Shown here: positions 1 through 6,747 of the stretch, piece by piece
Numbering within the stretch: position 1 is the first letter of the stretch
Layout of the letters: each line of letters begins with the position of its first letter
Assembly: GCF_943912325.1 (NCBI RefSeq)
Contig: NZ_CALTTX010000061.1
Location: 1 to 14,838, forward strand
DNA length: 14,838 nucleotides
Direction of reading: 5' to 3'
Source: an uncultured Microbacterium sp.
Lineage (GTDB): Bacteria; Actinomycetota; Actinomycetes; Actinomycetales; Microbacteriaceae
Program-made: the position numbers and the translations under genes
The notes under the pieces: generated by a model
What the model was told of the DNA's origin: nothing
The model's database searches: none
What the model saw: the letters and a program-made list of their open reading frames with translations, nothing else

Positions 1-303
1 GAGGCGCAATGGGAGCTGGTGCGTACCAGCGGCTGCCGGAGTGGCCAGGGCTATTTGTTCGGCCGTCCCGCGCTCAAGCTCGAAGGCCTGAACGTGGCGG
101 ATGGGGTACTTACAGGGGACGAGGAAGGGGCGGATGCCCGGGCCGCCAGCCCGAGGCATCCGCCCCCGTTCTCCCCCTTGGTGCTCGCCGCGGCTCAGAC
201 CGCTTCGTCGGCGAGGTGCTTCGCGTACGCGCCCAGCGTGATGAACGTCGGGAACTCGTCCCGCAGCGCCACCTCGCGGAAGACGTCCGCCGCATCGTCG
301 TAG
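1..303 (+). CDS. C-terminal fragment of a probable EAL-domain protein (c-di-GMP phosphodiesterase), 5' truncated
   Basis: Reading frame 1 is open from the left edge to a TAG at 301-303. Around residues 9-29 it encodes SGCRSGQGYLFGRPAL, which closely resembles the end of EAL domains (the GxxxxQGYLFGRP element near the last helix). EAL domains hydrolyse cyclic di-GMP; the catalytic EAL, DDFG and related motifs would lie outside the window, so activity cannot be judged. After about residue 36 the sequence looks unlike a conserved domain (Ala/Pro/Ser-rich). The frame passes through the hairpin at 127-166 and overlaps the convergent malate synthase gene by 109 bases. Such a long tail is unusual: the natural stop may have been lost, or the tail may be real but non-conserved. 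The family call rests on one short motif. Confidence 0.5.
   Translation, partial: EAQWELVRTSGCRSGQGYLFGRPALKLEGLNVADGVLTGDEEGADARAASPRHPPPFSPLVLAAAQTASSARCFAYAPSVMNVGNSSRSATSRKTSAASS
127..166. terminator. Strong GC hairpin between convergent genes, likely terminator of aceB
   Basis: A perfect 12-bp stem, GGGGCGGATGCC (127-138) with GGCATCCGCCCC (155-166), encloses a 16-base loop that can itself add about four further pairs (139-142 with 150-153). It lies 29 bases past the aceB stop on the minus strand. Pyrimidine-rich sequence without a clean U-tract follows on both strands, as is common for high-GC actinobacteria. It is well placed to stop transcription from aceB and, in the other direction, from the EAL-type gene. 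Confidence 0.6.
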
Positions 304-1880
304 CGGTTGCCCGCAAACCGGTCGCGCTCGGCGAGCACGCGACGGATCACGCTCTCGACGTACTCGCGCGTGATCGCCGTGCCCTCTTCGGTCTCGCGGT
401 CCTGGTGGATCCACTGCCACACCTGCGAGCGGCTGATCTCGGCCGTCGCCGCGTCCTCCATGAGGTTGTCGATCGCGACGGCACCCGTTCCGCGCAGCCA
501 CGACTCGAGGTAGCGGATCGCCACCGACACGTTGTGGTGCACGCCGCGCTCGGTCACCGGCAGGCCGATGCGCACGTCGAGCAGCTGCTTGGGCGTCACG
601 GTCACGTCGAGCTGGCGGTCGATCTGGTTGGGCGCGTCACCCAGCACAGCGTCGAACTCGGCCCGCGCGATCGGGATCAGGTCGGGGTGCGCCACCCACG
701 TGCCATCGAACCCGTCGCCCGCTTCGCGCTTCTTGTCGTCCGACACCTTCGCGAACGCCCGCTCGGTCGCCTCGGGGTCACGGCGGTTCGGGATGAACGC
801 GCTCATGCCGCCGATCGCGTGCGCACCGCGACGGTGGCACGTCGCGACGAGCAGCTCGGTGTAGGCCCGCATGAACGGCACCGTCATCGTCACCTCGTTG
901 CGGTCGGGCAGCACGAAGCGTGCCCCGCGGCCGCGGTAGTTCTTGATGATCGAGAAGATGTAGTCCCAGCGCCCGGCGTTGAGGCCCGCGGCGTGGTCGC
1001 GGAGCTCGTAAAGGATCTCGTCCATCTCGAACGCGGCCGGCAGCGTCTCGATCAGCACGGTCGCGCGGATCGTGCCGTGCTCGATCCCGAGGTAGTCCTC
1101 CGAGAACGAGAACACCTCGTCCCACAGCTTCGCCTCTTCGGCCGACTCGATCTTGGGCAGGTAGAAGTACGGACCCGTCCCGCCGTCGATCAGCGCCTGG
1201 GCGTTGTGGAAGAAGTACAGACCGAAATCGAAGAGCGAACCGGATGCATCGAGCGTGCGGCCGAGCCGATCGGTGAAGCGCACGTGCTTCTCGGGCAGGT
1301 GCCAACCGCGCGGGCGGAACACGATCGTGGGGGTCTGCTCGGCGGTCACGGAGTACTCGCGGCCCTCGGGCGAGGTGTAGCTGAGCGTGCCGCGGATCGC
1401 GTCGAAGAGCGACAGCTGACCCTCGATGATGTTGGCCCACGTCGGGCTCAGCGCGTCTTCGTGGTCGGCGAGCCAGACCTTCGCGCCCGAGTTGAGCGCG
1501 TTGATCGTCATCTTGGGGTCGGTCGGGCCCGTGATCTCGACGCGGCGGTCTTCGAGACCGGGGCCGAAGCCGGCGACGCGCCACGAAGCGTCTTCGCGGA
1601 TGTGGCGGGTGTCGTCGCGGAAGTGCGGGTCGTGCCCGTTGCCGATCTCGAAGCGGCGGCGCATGCGGTCGGCGAGCCGATCGTGCCGGCGCCCCGCAAA
1701 GCGGTGGTGCAACTCGGTGACGAACGCGACGGCCTCAGCGGTGAGGATCTCGTCGTAGCGCTCACCGAGGCGGCCCGTGATCGCGATCGCGGGTCCCTGA
1801 GCGCTGGTCGGGATGGGTCCCGTCGCGGGGCGGGGGGTGTTGTCGGTCTCGGGCGCGAAGCCCGTGGCGGTCGGAGTCAT
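195..1880 (-). CDS. aceB: Malate synthase A
   Basis: Malate synthase condenses glyoxylate with acetyl-CoA to give malate, the second dedicated step of the glyoxylate cycle, in the cytoplasm. The 561-residue product is slightly longer than typical A-type enzymes (about 530-540). Residues 294-309 read RDHAAGLNAGRWDYIF, an exact match to the family signature around the active site. The upstream stretch GPTDPKMTINALNSGAKVWL followed by ADHEDALSP is also characteristic. The ATG at 1880 is chosen because homology-like sequence starts soon after it; the 34 codons upstream in this frame look like non-coding leader, and a modest purine-rich stretch (AAAGACAGGG in mRNA sense) precedes the ATG. The gene is divergent from a RamB-type regulator, which in corynebacteria controls aceA/aceB, so regulation by that neighbour is likely. 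Isocitrate lyase is not in the window. Confidence 0.95.
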   Translation of the reverse strand: MTPTATGFAPETDNTPRPATGPIPTSAQGPAIAITGRLGERYDEILTAEAVAFVTELHHRFAGRRHDRLADRMRRRFEIGNGHDPHFRDDTRHIREDASWRVAGFGPGLEDRRVEITGPTDPKMTINALNSGAKVWLADHEDALSPTWANIIEGQLSLFDAIRGTLSYTSPEGREYSVTAEQTPTIVFRPRGWHLPEKHVRFTDRLGRTLDASGSLFDFGLYFFHNAQALIDGGTGPYFYLPKIESAEEAKLWDEVFSFSEDYLGIEHGTIRATVLIETLPAAFEMDEILYELRDHAAGLNAGRWDYIFSIIKNYRGRGARFVLPDRNEVTMTVPFMRAYTELLVATCHRRGAHAIGGMSAFIPNRRDPEATERAFAKVSDDKKREAGDGFDGTWVAHPDLIPIARAEFDAVLGDAPNQIDRQLDVTVTPKQLLDVRIGLPVTERGVHHNVSVAIRYLESWLRGTGAVAIDNLMEDAATAEISRSQVWQWIHQDRETEEGTAITREYVESVIRRVLAERDRFAGNRYDDAADVFREVALRDEFPTFITLGAYAKHLADEAV

Positions 1881-2007
1881 GGCCCTGTCTTTCTGTCTCG
1901 AAGGTGTCTTGCGTGAAGGTGTCGCGGTGTCGACGGCGTCGTTGCGACTCGTAGACACCACTCTGAGTGAAGTTCGAGGCATCCCATGGCCAAATCAGTA
2001 GAGAAGA

Positions 2008-2015
2008 TTGCGCAA
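2008..2015. promoter_or_regulatory. Candidate RamB-type operator (TTGCGCAA palindrome)
   Basis: A perfect 8-bp palindrome, TTGCGCAA, sits between aceB and the RamB-like regulator and continues as AAAATT on one side. RamB and PrpR sites described in corynebacteria and mycobacteria centre on TTTGC(A)AA-type sequences, so this is similar but not identical. It overlaps the proposed -35 element of the regulator gene, which would suit autorepression. It lies 128 bases upstream of the aceB ATG. Assignment is inference from position and resemblance. Confidence 0.4.
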
Positions 2016-2037
2016 AATTCTCCGATCGTGACAGAAT
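2008..2037 (+). promoter_or_regulatory. Predicted ramB promoter giving a leaderless mRNA
   Basis: TTGCGC (2008-2013) and CAGAAT (2032-2037) form -35 and -10 elements with an 18-base spacer. The -10 ends 7 bases before the ATG at 2045, so transcription would begin at or next to the start codon. No Shine-Dalgarno sequence precedes that ATG, which agrees with leaderless translation, common in actinobacteria. Confidence 0.45.
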
Positions 2038-2044
2038 CGCCCGC

Positions 2045-3544
2045 ATGACGATGACGAACCCTCGGCTGGGCGCATCCGGGCTGCGCGGCGAAGAAGAAGT
2101 GGCAGAAGAGGATGCCGGGGCTGACGCCCTGACGATCGGTCGCCGCATCCGTCAATTGCGCACGGAACGTGGGATGACCCTCGACGCGCTCGCCGAAGCG
2201 GTCGGCCGCGCGCCCAGCCAGTTGTCGATGATCGAGACGGGAAAGCGCGAACCGCGACTGACGCTGCTGCAGGTGATCGCGCGCGTGCTCGGCACGACGC
2301 TCGACGCGCTGCTCGAATCCGAGCCGCTCGACGAGCGCGCCGAACTCGAGATCGCGCTCGAGCGCTCGATGAAGGCCGGCACGATGCGCTCGATCGGCAT
2401 CGACGCCTTCCGCATCGGCAAGGGCGTGCCCGACGATGCCCTGCGCGCCATGGTCGCGCTACAGCACGAGGTCGAGCGCCTGCGCGACGAGCGCTCGGCG
2501 ACGCCCGAAGAGGCCCGGCGGGCGAACGTCGAGCTGCGCCACCTCATGCGCACGCAAGACAACTACTTTCCCGACCTCGAGCAGCACGCGCGCGACGTGC
2601 TTGCTGCCGTCGGGCACCCGGGTGGCCCGCTGACGCAGCGCACCGCGAGCGACATCGCCGCGCACCTCGGCTTCTCGCTGCATTACGTGCCCGACCTGCC
2701 CCAGACCACGCGCTCGGTCGCCGATCTGCGCAACGGGCGGTTGTACCTGTCGAGCACGGTCTCGGCGCGCGGCGATTCGCGCACCGCCGTGTTGCAGGCG
2801 CTCTCGAGCCGGATCCTCGGGCACACCGAGCCGCAGGGCTACGCCGACTTCTTGCGCCAGCGCGTCGAGACGAACTACCTCGTGGGCGCGATGCTGATCC
2901 CCGAAGAGCACGCCGTGCCGTTCCTGCAGGACGCGAAATCGCGCCGTTCGATCTCGATCGAAGACGTGCGCGACGCGTACGCCGTGTCGTACGAGACCGC
3001 GGCGCACCGGTTCACGAATCTCGCGACGGTGCACCTCGGCATCCCCGTGCACTTCTTGAAAGTGCACGAATCGGGCACGATCACGAAGTCGTACGAGAAC
3101 GACGACGTGAACTTTCCGACCGACCGGATCGGTTCGACCGAGGGTCAGATGTGCTGCCGCCGGTGGACGAGCCGCGTCGTGTTCGACGTGCCCGACCGCT
3201 TCAACCCGTACTACCAGTACACCGACACCGGAAACGGCACGTATTGGTGCACGGCGCGCGTCGAGAACTCGTCGTCGGGCGCTCACTCGGTCAGCGTCGG
3301 TGTGCGGTTCGACGACACGAAGTGGTTCCTCGGGCGCGACACCCAGAACCGGGGAGTGTCGAAGCACGCCGTCGAGGTGTGCTGTCGCCGGGCCCCCGCC
3401 GACCTCGAATCGGCTTGGCGCGACAACGCCTGGCCCAACGTGCAGACGCCGCGCACGCTGCTCGCGACCCTGCCGACGGGGGCGTTTCCGGGCGTCGACA
3501 CGACCGAGCTGTACGAGTTCCTGGCGGCGCACGCGCCCGCGTGA
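2045..3544 (+). CDS. ramB: RamB-like regulator of acetate/glyoxylate metabolism (XRE HTH + ScfR domains)
   Basis: A 499-residue cytoplasmic DNA-binding protein. Residues about 31-90 form an XRE-type helix-turn-helix (IGRRIRQLRTERGMTLDAL, then PSQLSMIETGKREPRL). The middle resembles the IrrE/ImmA-like region of this family but shows no HExxH metal-binding motif, so no protease activity is expected. The C-terminal half carries the short-chain fatty acyl regulator (ScfR) features, including KSYENDDVNFPTDRIGSTEG, followed by several cysteines (MCCRRW, YWCTA, VEVCCRR). Mycobacterial PrpR, a relative, uses C-terminal cysteines for an iron-sulfur cluster; whether this protein does is unknown. Divergence from aceB supports control of the glyoxylate cycle. 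The start at 2045 is favoured over an in-frame ATG at 1967 because a good promoter ends just before it; ATG 2051 is an alternative. Only 62 bases, with at most a weak 5-bp hairpin (3573-3587), separate it from the convergent pucR. Confidence 0.85.
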   Translation: MTMTNPRLGASGLRGEEEVAEEDAGADALTIGRRIRQLRTERGMTLDALAEAVGRAPSQLSMIETGKREPRLTLLQVIARVLGTTLDALLESEPLDERAELEIALERSMKAGTMRSIGIDAFRIGKGVPDDALRAMVALQHEVERLRDERSATPEEARRANVELRHLMRTQDNYFPDLEQHARDVLAAVGHPGGPLTQRTASDIAAHLGFSLHYVPDLPQTTRSVADLRNGRLYLSSTVSARGDSRTAVLQALSSRILGHTEPQGYADFLRQRVETNYLVGAMLIPEEHAVPFLQDAKSRRSISIEDVRDAYAVSYETAAHRFTNLATVHLGIPVHFLKVHESGTITKSYENDDVNFPTDRIGSTEGQMCCRRWTSRVVFDVPDRFNPYYQYTDTGNGTYWCTARVENSSSGAHSVSVGVRFDDTKWFLGRDTQNRGVSKHAVEVCCRRAPADLESAWRDNAWPNVQTPRTLLATLPTGAFPGVDTTELYEFLAAHAPA

Positions 3545-3606
3545 GCGCGCGAGAGGGTGCGTAATCGCTCTGTGCGCTGACGGCGCAGGCACGGCGACGA
3601 TTCGAT

Positions 3607-5244
3607 TCAGGATGCCGTGATTTCGAGCGCAACCCACACTTCGGCGCGGTCGGCGAACGAGCCGAGATCGCGGCCGAGCACGTCGGCGGCGGTCGCGAGG
3701 CGCGTGCGCACGGTGTGGCGGTGCACGCCGAGGCGCCCGGCCGCCTGTTCGTTGCCGCAATCGGCCTCGAACCACGCGCGGAGGGTCGCGATGAGTTCGC
3801 CGCCCGAGCGCTCGTCGTGCGCGACGAGGGGCGCGAGCGATGCTTCGGCGGCCGCGCGCGCCTCTTCCGTGCGCGCGAGCCGCGCCACACCGAGGCGCCC
3901 GCGCCGAGCGAGATCCGTATAGGAATGGATGCCGGGATGCTCGCCGCCCCGCTCGCGCGCGTGCCGCGCGTGCGCAATCCCGTCGCCGAGCCGCTCCCAG
4001 GGCAGCGCTTCGGAGAGCCCGACGCCCGTACCGTGCTCATCGGCGAGGGTTGCGAGCAGGCGCCGGCCCTCGGCGTCGTCGGCGCTCAGGGCGATCGCGG
4101 TGCCGTCTTCGAGGCGGCCGAAGAACAGCGGCCGCGTCTCGGCGAGACGCTCGAGGTCGGCCGCGAGCGCGCCGCGCGCGGAACGGGCGACGTCGGTGAA
4201 CGCCACGACGATCGGCGATGCGGGCCACGACCCCCACGCGGCGCGCGCGATGCGGCTGGCTCCTGCGACATCGCCCGCGAGCGCCGACTGCAGCGTGCCG
4301 CGGCGGAGCGCCGCCGAGGCCGTGTCGAGGCTGTCGCGCTGTTCGAGCGCGAGCCCCGCGAGCGCGACGACGGCCGTGATGACCCCGCGCGCCTCGGGTG
4401 AGCGCTCGTCGCCCGCGATAGCGAGCACACCGCGCAGGCGGCCCGGCCGCCCCAGGGTCTGCAGCGACACGGTCGAGGTGCCCTCGGGCGAGGGGAGCGC
4501 CACCGCGACGCTCGCGCGCGAACCGCGGCGGAGCAGCGCGCGCGCCTCGCTCGTGACGGCGGCCAGCGTCGCGTCGTCGACCTCTGAGCGTCCCGCCCCG
4601 CCCGCCCGCGCCGACGCGCGCACGATGCGCGGAGCGCCCGACGAATCCGACAGGCACACCCACGTGTCGAGCCGGGCTGCGAGTTCGCCGACGATCCGAT
4701 CGAGGCCGTCGGGGCGCAGCGCCGCGAGCGAGAGCGCGCGCTGCGCGTCGAGCGCCCAGACGCGGTGGGCGTACGCCCGGGCCGCTCGAGCCTCGGCGTG
4801 TGCGCGCGTGACGGCGAGGAACGGCGTGCGGTAGGGCACCTCGAACAGCGGCATCCCGTGTTCGGCGCACGCCGCGATGAGGAGCGGCGGCACGCCCTCG
4901 CGCACGACTTCGGTGCCGAAGCCGAGCGCCGCGATGCCGCGCTCCCGCAAGCGCGCGACGTAGTCGCGGTAGAGCGCCGGGTCATCGGCCGCGCCGGCGA
5001 ACTGCGTACCCGTCGTCAAGAGCGCGAGCCCCGGCGTCAGGAAAGGGGTCGGGTCGAGCAGGTCGCTCGGGTGCACGCCGTCGAGGTCGACATCGAGGTC
5101 GACCGAGTGCAGGGGGTCAGTGAGGGGGAGATCGACGGATGCCTCGGGGCCCGGCCCTGCGGCATCCGGCCCGATGATCCGCAAATCGAGCCCCGGCTGC
5201 CGCAAGAGCGCTCGGAGCGTCGTGGCGGTTTCGTCGACGATCAT
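3607..5244 (-). CDS. PucR-family transcriptional regulator of the putrescine/GABA cluster
   Basis: A 545-residue protein with the PucR layout: an N-terminal PucR-type sensory region (about residues 1-160, including GIAALGFGTEVVREGVPPLL and FEVPYRTPFLAVTRA), a variable middle region, and a C-terminal helix-turn-helix from about residue 484 (LIATLRAWFEADCGNEQAAG, then RLGVHRHTVRTRL). Family members commonly activate nearby purine, amino acid or GABA catabolic operons, and GabR of Corynebacterium is of this family. The gene is divergent from gabT with a 98-base spacer, so control of the adjacent cluster is the natural inference; the ligand may be GABA, putrescine or an aldehyde intermediate. The ATG at 5244 has a GGAGG site (5250-5254, minus strand) five bases upstream, which fixes the start. 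Confidence 0.88.
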   Translation of the reverse strand: MIVDETATTLRALLRQPGLDLRIIGPDAAGPGPEASVDLPLTDPLHSVDLDVDLDGVHPSDLLDPTPFLTPGLALLTTGTQFAGAADDPALYRDYVARLRERGIAALGFGTEVVREGVPPLLIAACAEHGMPLFEVPYRTPFLAVTRAHAEARAARAYAHRVWALDAQRALSLAALRPDGLDRIVGELAARLDTWVCLSDSSGAPRIVRASARAGGAGRSEVDDATLAAVTSEARALLRRGSRASVAVALPSPEGTSTVSLQTLGRPGRLRGVLAIAGDERSPEARGVITAVVALAGLALEQRDSLDTASAALRRGTLQSALAGDVAGASRIARAAWGSWPASPIVVAFTDVARSARGALAADLERLAETRPLFFGRLEDGTAIALSADDAEGRRLLATLADEHGTGVGLSEALPWERLGDGIAHARHARERGGEHPGIHSYTDLARRGRLGVARLARTEEARAAAEASLAPLVAHDERSGGELIATLRAWFEADCGNEQAAGRLGVHRHTVRTRLATAADVLGRDLGSFADRAEVWVALEITAS

Positions 5245-5262
5245 CGGAGCCTCCGGTGGCTA

Positions 5263-5275
5263 TACGGGACGGACA
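5263..5275. repeat. Direct repeat copy 1, candidate PucR operator half-site
   Basis: TACGGGACGGACA matches the copy at 5294-5306 at 12 of 13 positions. The copies start 31 bp apart, close to three helical turns, so both would face the same side of the DNA. It lies between the divergent pucR and gabT genes, the expected place for the regulator to bind. Confidence 0.5.
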
Positions 5276-5293
5276 CCATCTACAAAAACAATG

Positions 5294-5306
5294 TACGGCA
5301 CGGACA
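5294..5306. repeat. Direct repeat copy 2, candidate PucR operator half-site
   Basis: TACGGCACGGACA is the second copy of the 13-bp repeat and ends immediately before the predicted gabT -35 element at 5307. An activator bound here would touch RNA polymerase, which suits activation of gabT. The two copies flank an AT-rich stretch with a small inverted repeat (TACA 5281-5284, TGTA 5292-5295). Confidence 0.5.
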
Positions 5307-5336
5307 GTGACGTCGTAACCTGTCGCGCCTTAGCCT
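5307..5336 (+). promoter_or_regulatory. Predicted gabT promoter giving a leaderless mRNA
   Basis: GTGACG (5307-5312) and TAGCCT (5331-5336) are separated by 18 bases. The -10 ends six bases before the gabT ATG at 5343, and no Shine-Dalgarno sequence is visible, so a leaderless transcript starting at the ATG is likely. Neither element is near consensus, consistent with a promoter needing an activator. Confidence 0.4.
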
Positions 5337-5342
5337 CGCGGC

Positions 5343-6710
5343 ATGACCTCCACGATCGACGCCCCCACTCCCGCCGCCCCCGCCGTGGGCGGACCGTCGC
5401 TTCCGCAGCGCCGTCACCTCGCCACCGCGATCCCGGGCCCCCGCTCGCAAGAGCTGCTCGCGCGCAAGTCCGCCGCTGTCGCAACGGGCGTCGCGCACAC
5501 CGTGCCGATCGCCGCGGTCGCCGCGGGCGGTGGCGTCGTCGTCGACGCCGACGGAAACTCGCTCATCGACCTCGGCTCGGGCATCGCCGTCACGAGCGTC
5601 GGCAGCGCGCACCCCGCCGTCGTCGAGGCCGTGCAGCAGCAGGTCGCGGCCTTCACGCACACGTGCTTCATGATCTCGCCGTACGAGTCGTACGTCGCCG
5701 TCGCCGAAGCCCTCAACCGGCTGACCCCGGGCGATCACGAGAAGAAGTCGGCGCTGTTCAACTCGGGCGCCGAGGCCGTCGAGAACGCGATCAAGGTCGC
5801 CCGCAAATACACCGGCCGCCCCGCCGTCGTCGCGTTCGAGAACGCCTACCACGGCCGCACCAACCTCACGATGGGCCTGACCGCCAAGGCGATGCCCTAC
5901 AAGTCGGGCTTCGGTCCCTTCGCGAGCGAGCTGTACCGCGTGCCGGGGTCGTACCCGTACCGCGACGGCCTCTCGGGCGCCGAGGCCGCAGCGCGAGCGA
6001 TCACCCTCATCGAGAAGCAGATCGGCGCCGACCAGCTCGCGGCCGTCATCATCGAGCCGATCCAGGGCGAGGGCGGCTTCATCGTTCCCGCCGACGGATT
6101 CCTCCCCGCGATCGTCGAGTGGTGCCGCGCGAACGACGTCGTCTTCATCGCCGACGAAGTGCAGTCGGGCTTCGCCCGCACGGGCGCGATGTTCGCGAGC
6201 GAGCTGTTCGGCATCGTGCCCGATCTCGTCACGACGGCGAAGGGCATCGCGGGCGGACTGCCGCTCGCGGGCGTCACGGGACGAGCAGACATCATGGATG
6301 CTGCGCACGCGTCGGGCCTCGGGGGTACGTACGGCGGTAACCCCGTCGCGTGCGCCGCAGCGCTCGCCGCGATCGACGCCTTCGAGAACGACGGGCTCGT
6401 CGAGCGGGCGCGCGAGATCGAAGCGCTCATCGTCTCGCGGCTGCGGGAGCTCCAGGCATCCGATCCCCGCATCGGCGACGTGCGCGGTCACGGCGCGATG
6501 ATCGCGGCCGAGTTCGTCGACCCCGCGACGGGCGAGCCCGACGCGGCGCTCACGAAGGCCGTTGCGGCAGCCTGCATCGCCGAGGGCGTCATCGTGCTGA
6601 CGTGCGGCACGTTCGGCAACGTCATCCGCTTCCTCCCGCCGCTCTCGATCGACGACGCGCTGCTCACCGAGGGCCTCGACGTCGTCGCCGCGGCCCTCGC
6701 CGCCCACTGA
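5343..6710 (+). CDS. gabT: 4-aminobutyrate (GABA) aminotransferase
   Basis: A 455-residue class-III, PLP-dependent aminotransferase that moves the amino group of GABA to 2-oxoglutarate, giving succinate semialdehyde and glutamate in the cytoplasm. Family features are clear: NSGAEAVENAIKVARKYTGR (PLP phosphate binding and substrate region), ENAYHGRTNLTMGLT, the EPIQGEGGF segment, IADEVQSGFARTG with the PLP-contacting Asp, and TTAKGIAGGLPLAGV with the Schiff-base lysine at residue 300. Length is normal for actinobacterial GabT. It is the first gene of a six-gene plus-strand cluster, 37 bases before the putrescine oxidase gene, which supports GABA rather than ornithine or acetylornithine as substrate. 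Expression is probably controlled by the divergent PucR protein. Confidence 0.9.
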   Translation: MTSTIDAPTPAAPAVGGPSLPQRRHLATAIPGPRSQELLARKSAAVATGVAHTVPIAAVAAGGGVVVDADGNSLIDLGSGIAVTSVGSAHPAVVEAVQQQVAAFTHTCFMISPYESYVAVAEALNRLTPGDHEKKSALFNSGAEAVENAIKVARKYTGRPAVVAFENAYHGRTNLTMGLTAKAMPYKSGFGPFASELYRVPGSYPYRDGLSGAEAAARAITLIEKQIGADQLAAVIIEPIQGEGGFIVPADGFLPAIVEWCRANDVVFIADEVQSGFARTGAMFASELFGIVPDLVTTAKGIAGGLPLAGVTGRADIMDAAHASGLGGTYGGNPVACAAALAAIDAFENDGLVERAREIEALIVSRLRELQASDPRIGDVRGHGAMIAAEFVDPATGEPDAALTKAVAAACIAEGVIVLTCGTFGNVIRFLPPLSIDDALLTEGLDVVAAALAAH

Positions 6711-6747
6711 GCGCAACCCCGACCACACTCACGAAAGGCTTGCCAGA

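Noticed and set aside
9..1916. 635-codon open frame on the plus strand opposite malate synthase
   Set aside because: Arg/His/Val-rich translation with no domain; it mirrors the codon pattern of aceB, a common artefact in high-GC DNA.
1959..1969. CACTC-T-GAGTG inverted repeat upstream of aceB as an operator
   Set aside because: Short, single copy and not similar to a site I can name; kept out of the feature list.
3573..3587. Short hairpin TGCGC-TGACG-GCGCA between convergent ramB and pucR as a terminator
   Set aside because: Only five base pairs and no U-tract; too weak to list as a terminator.
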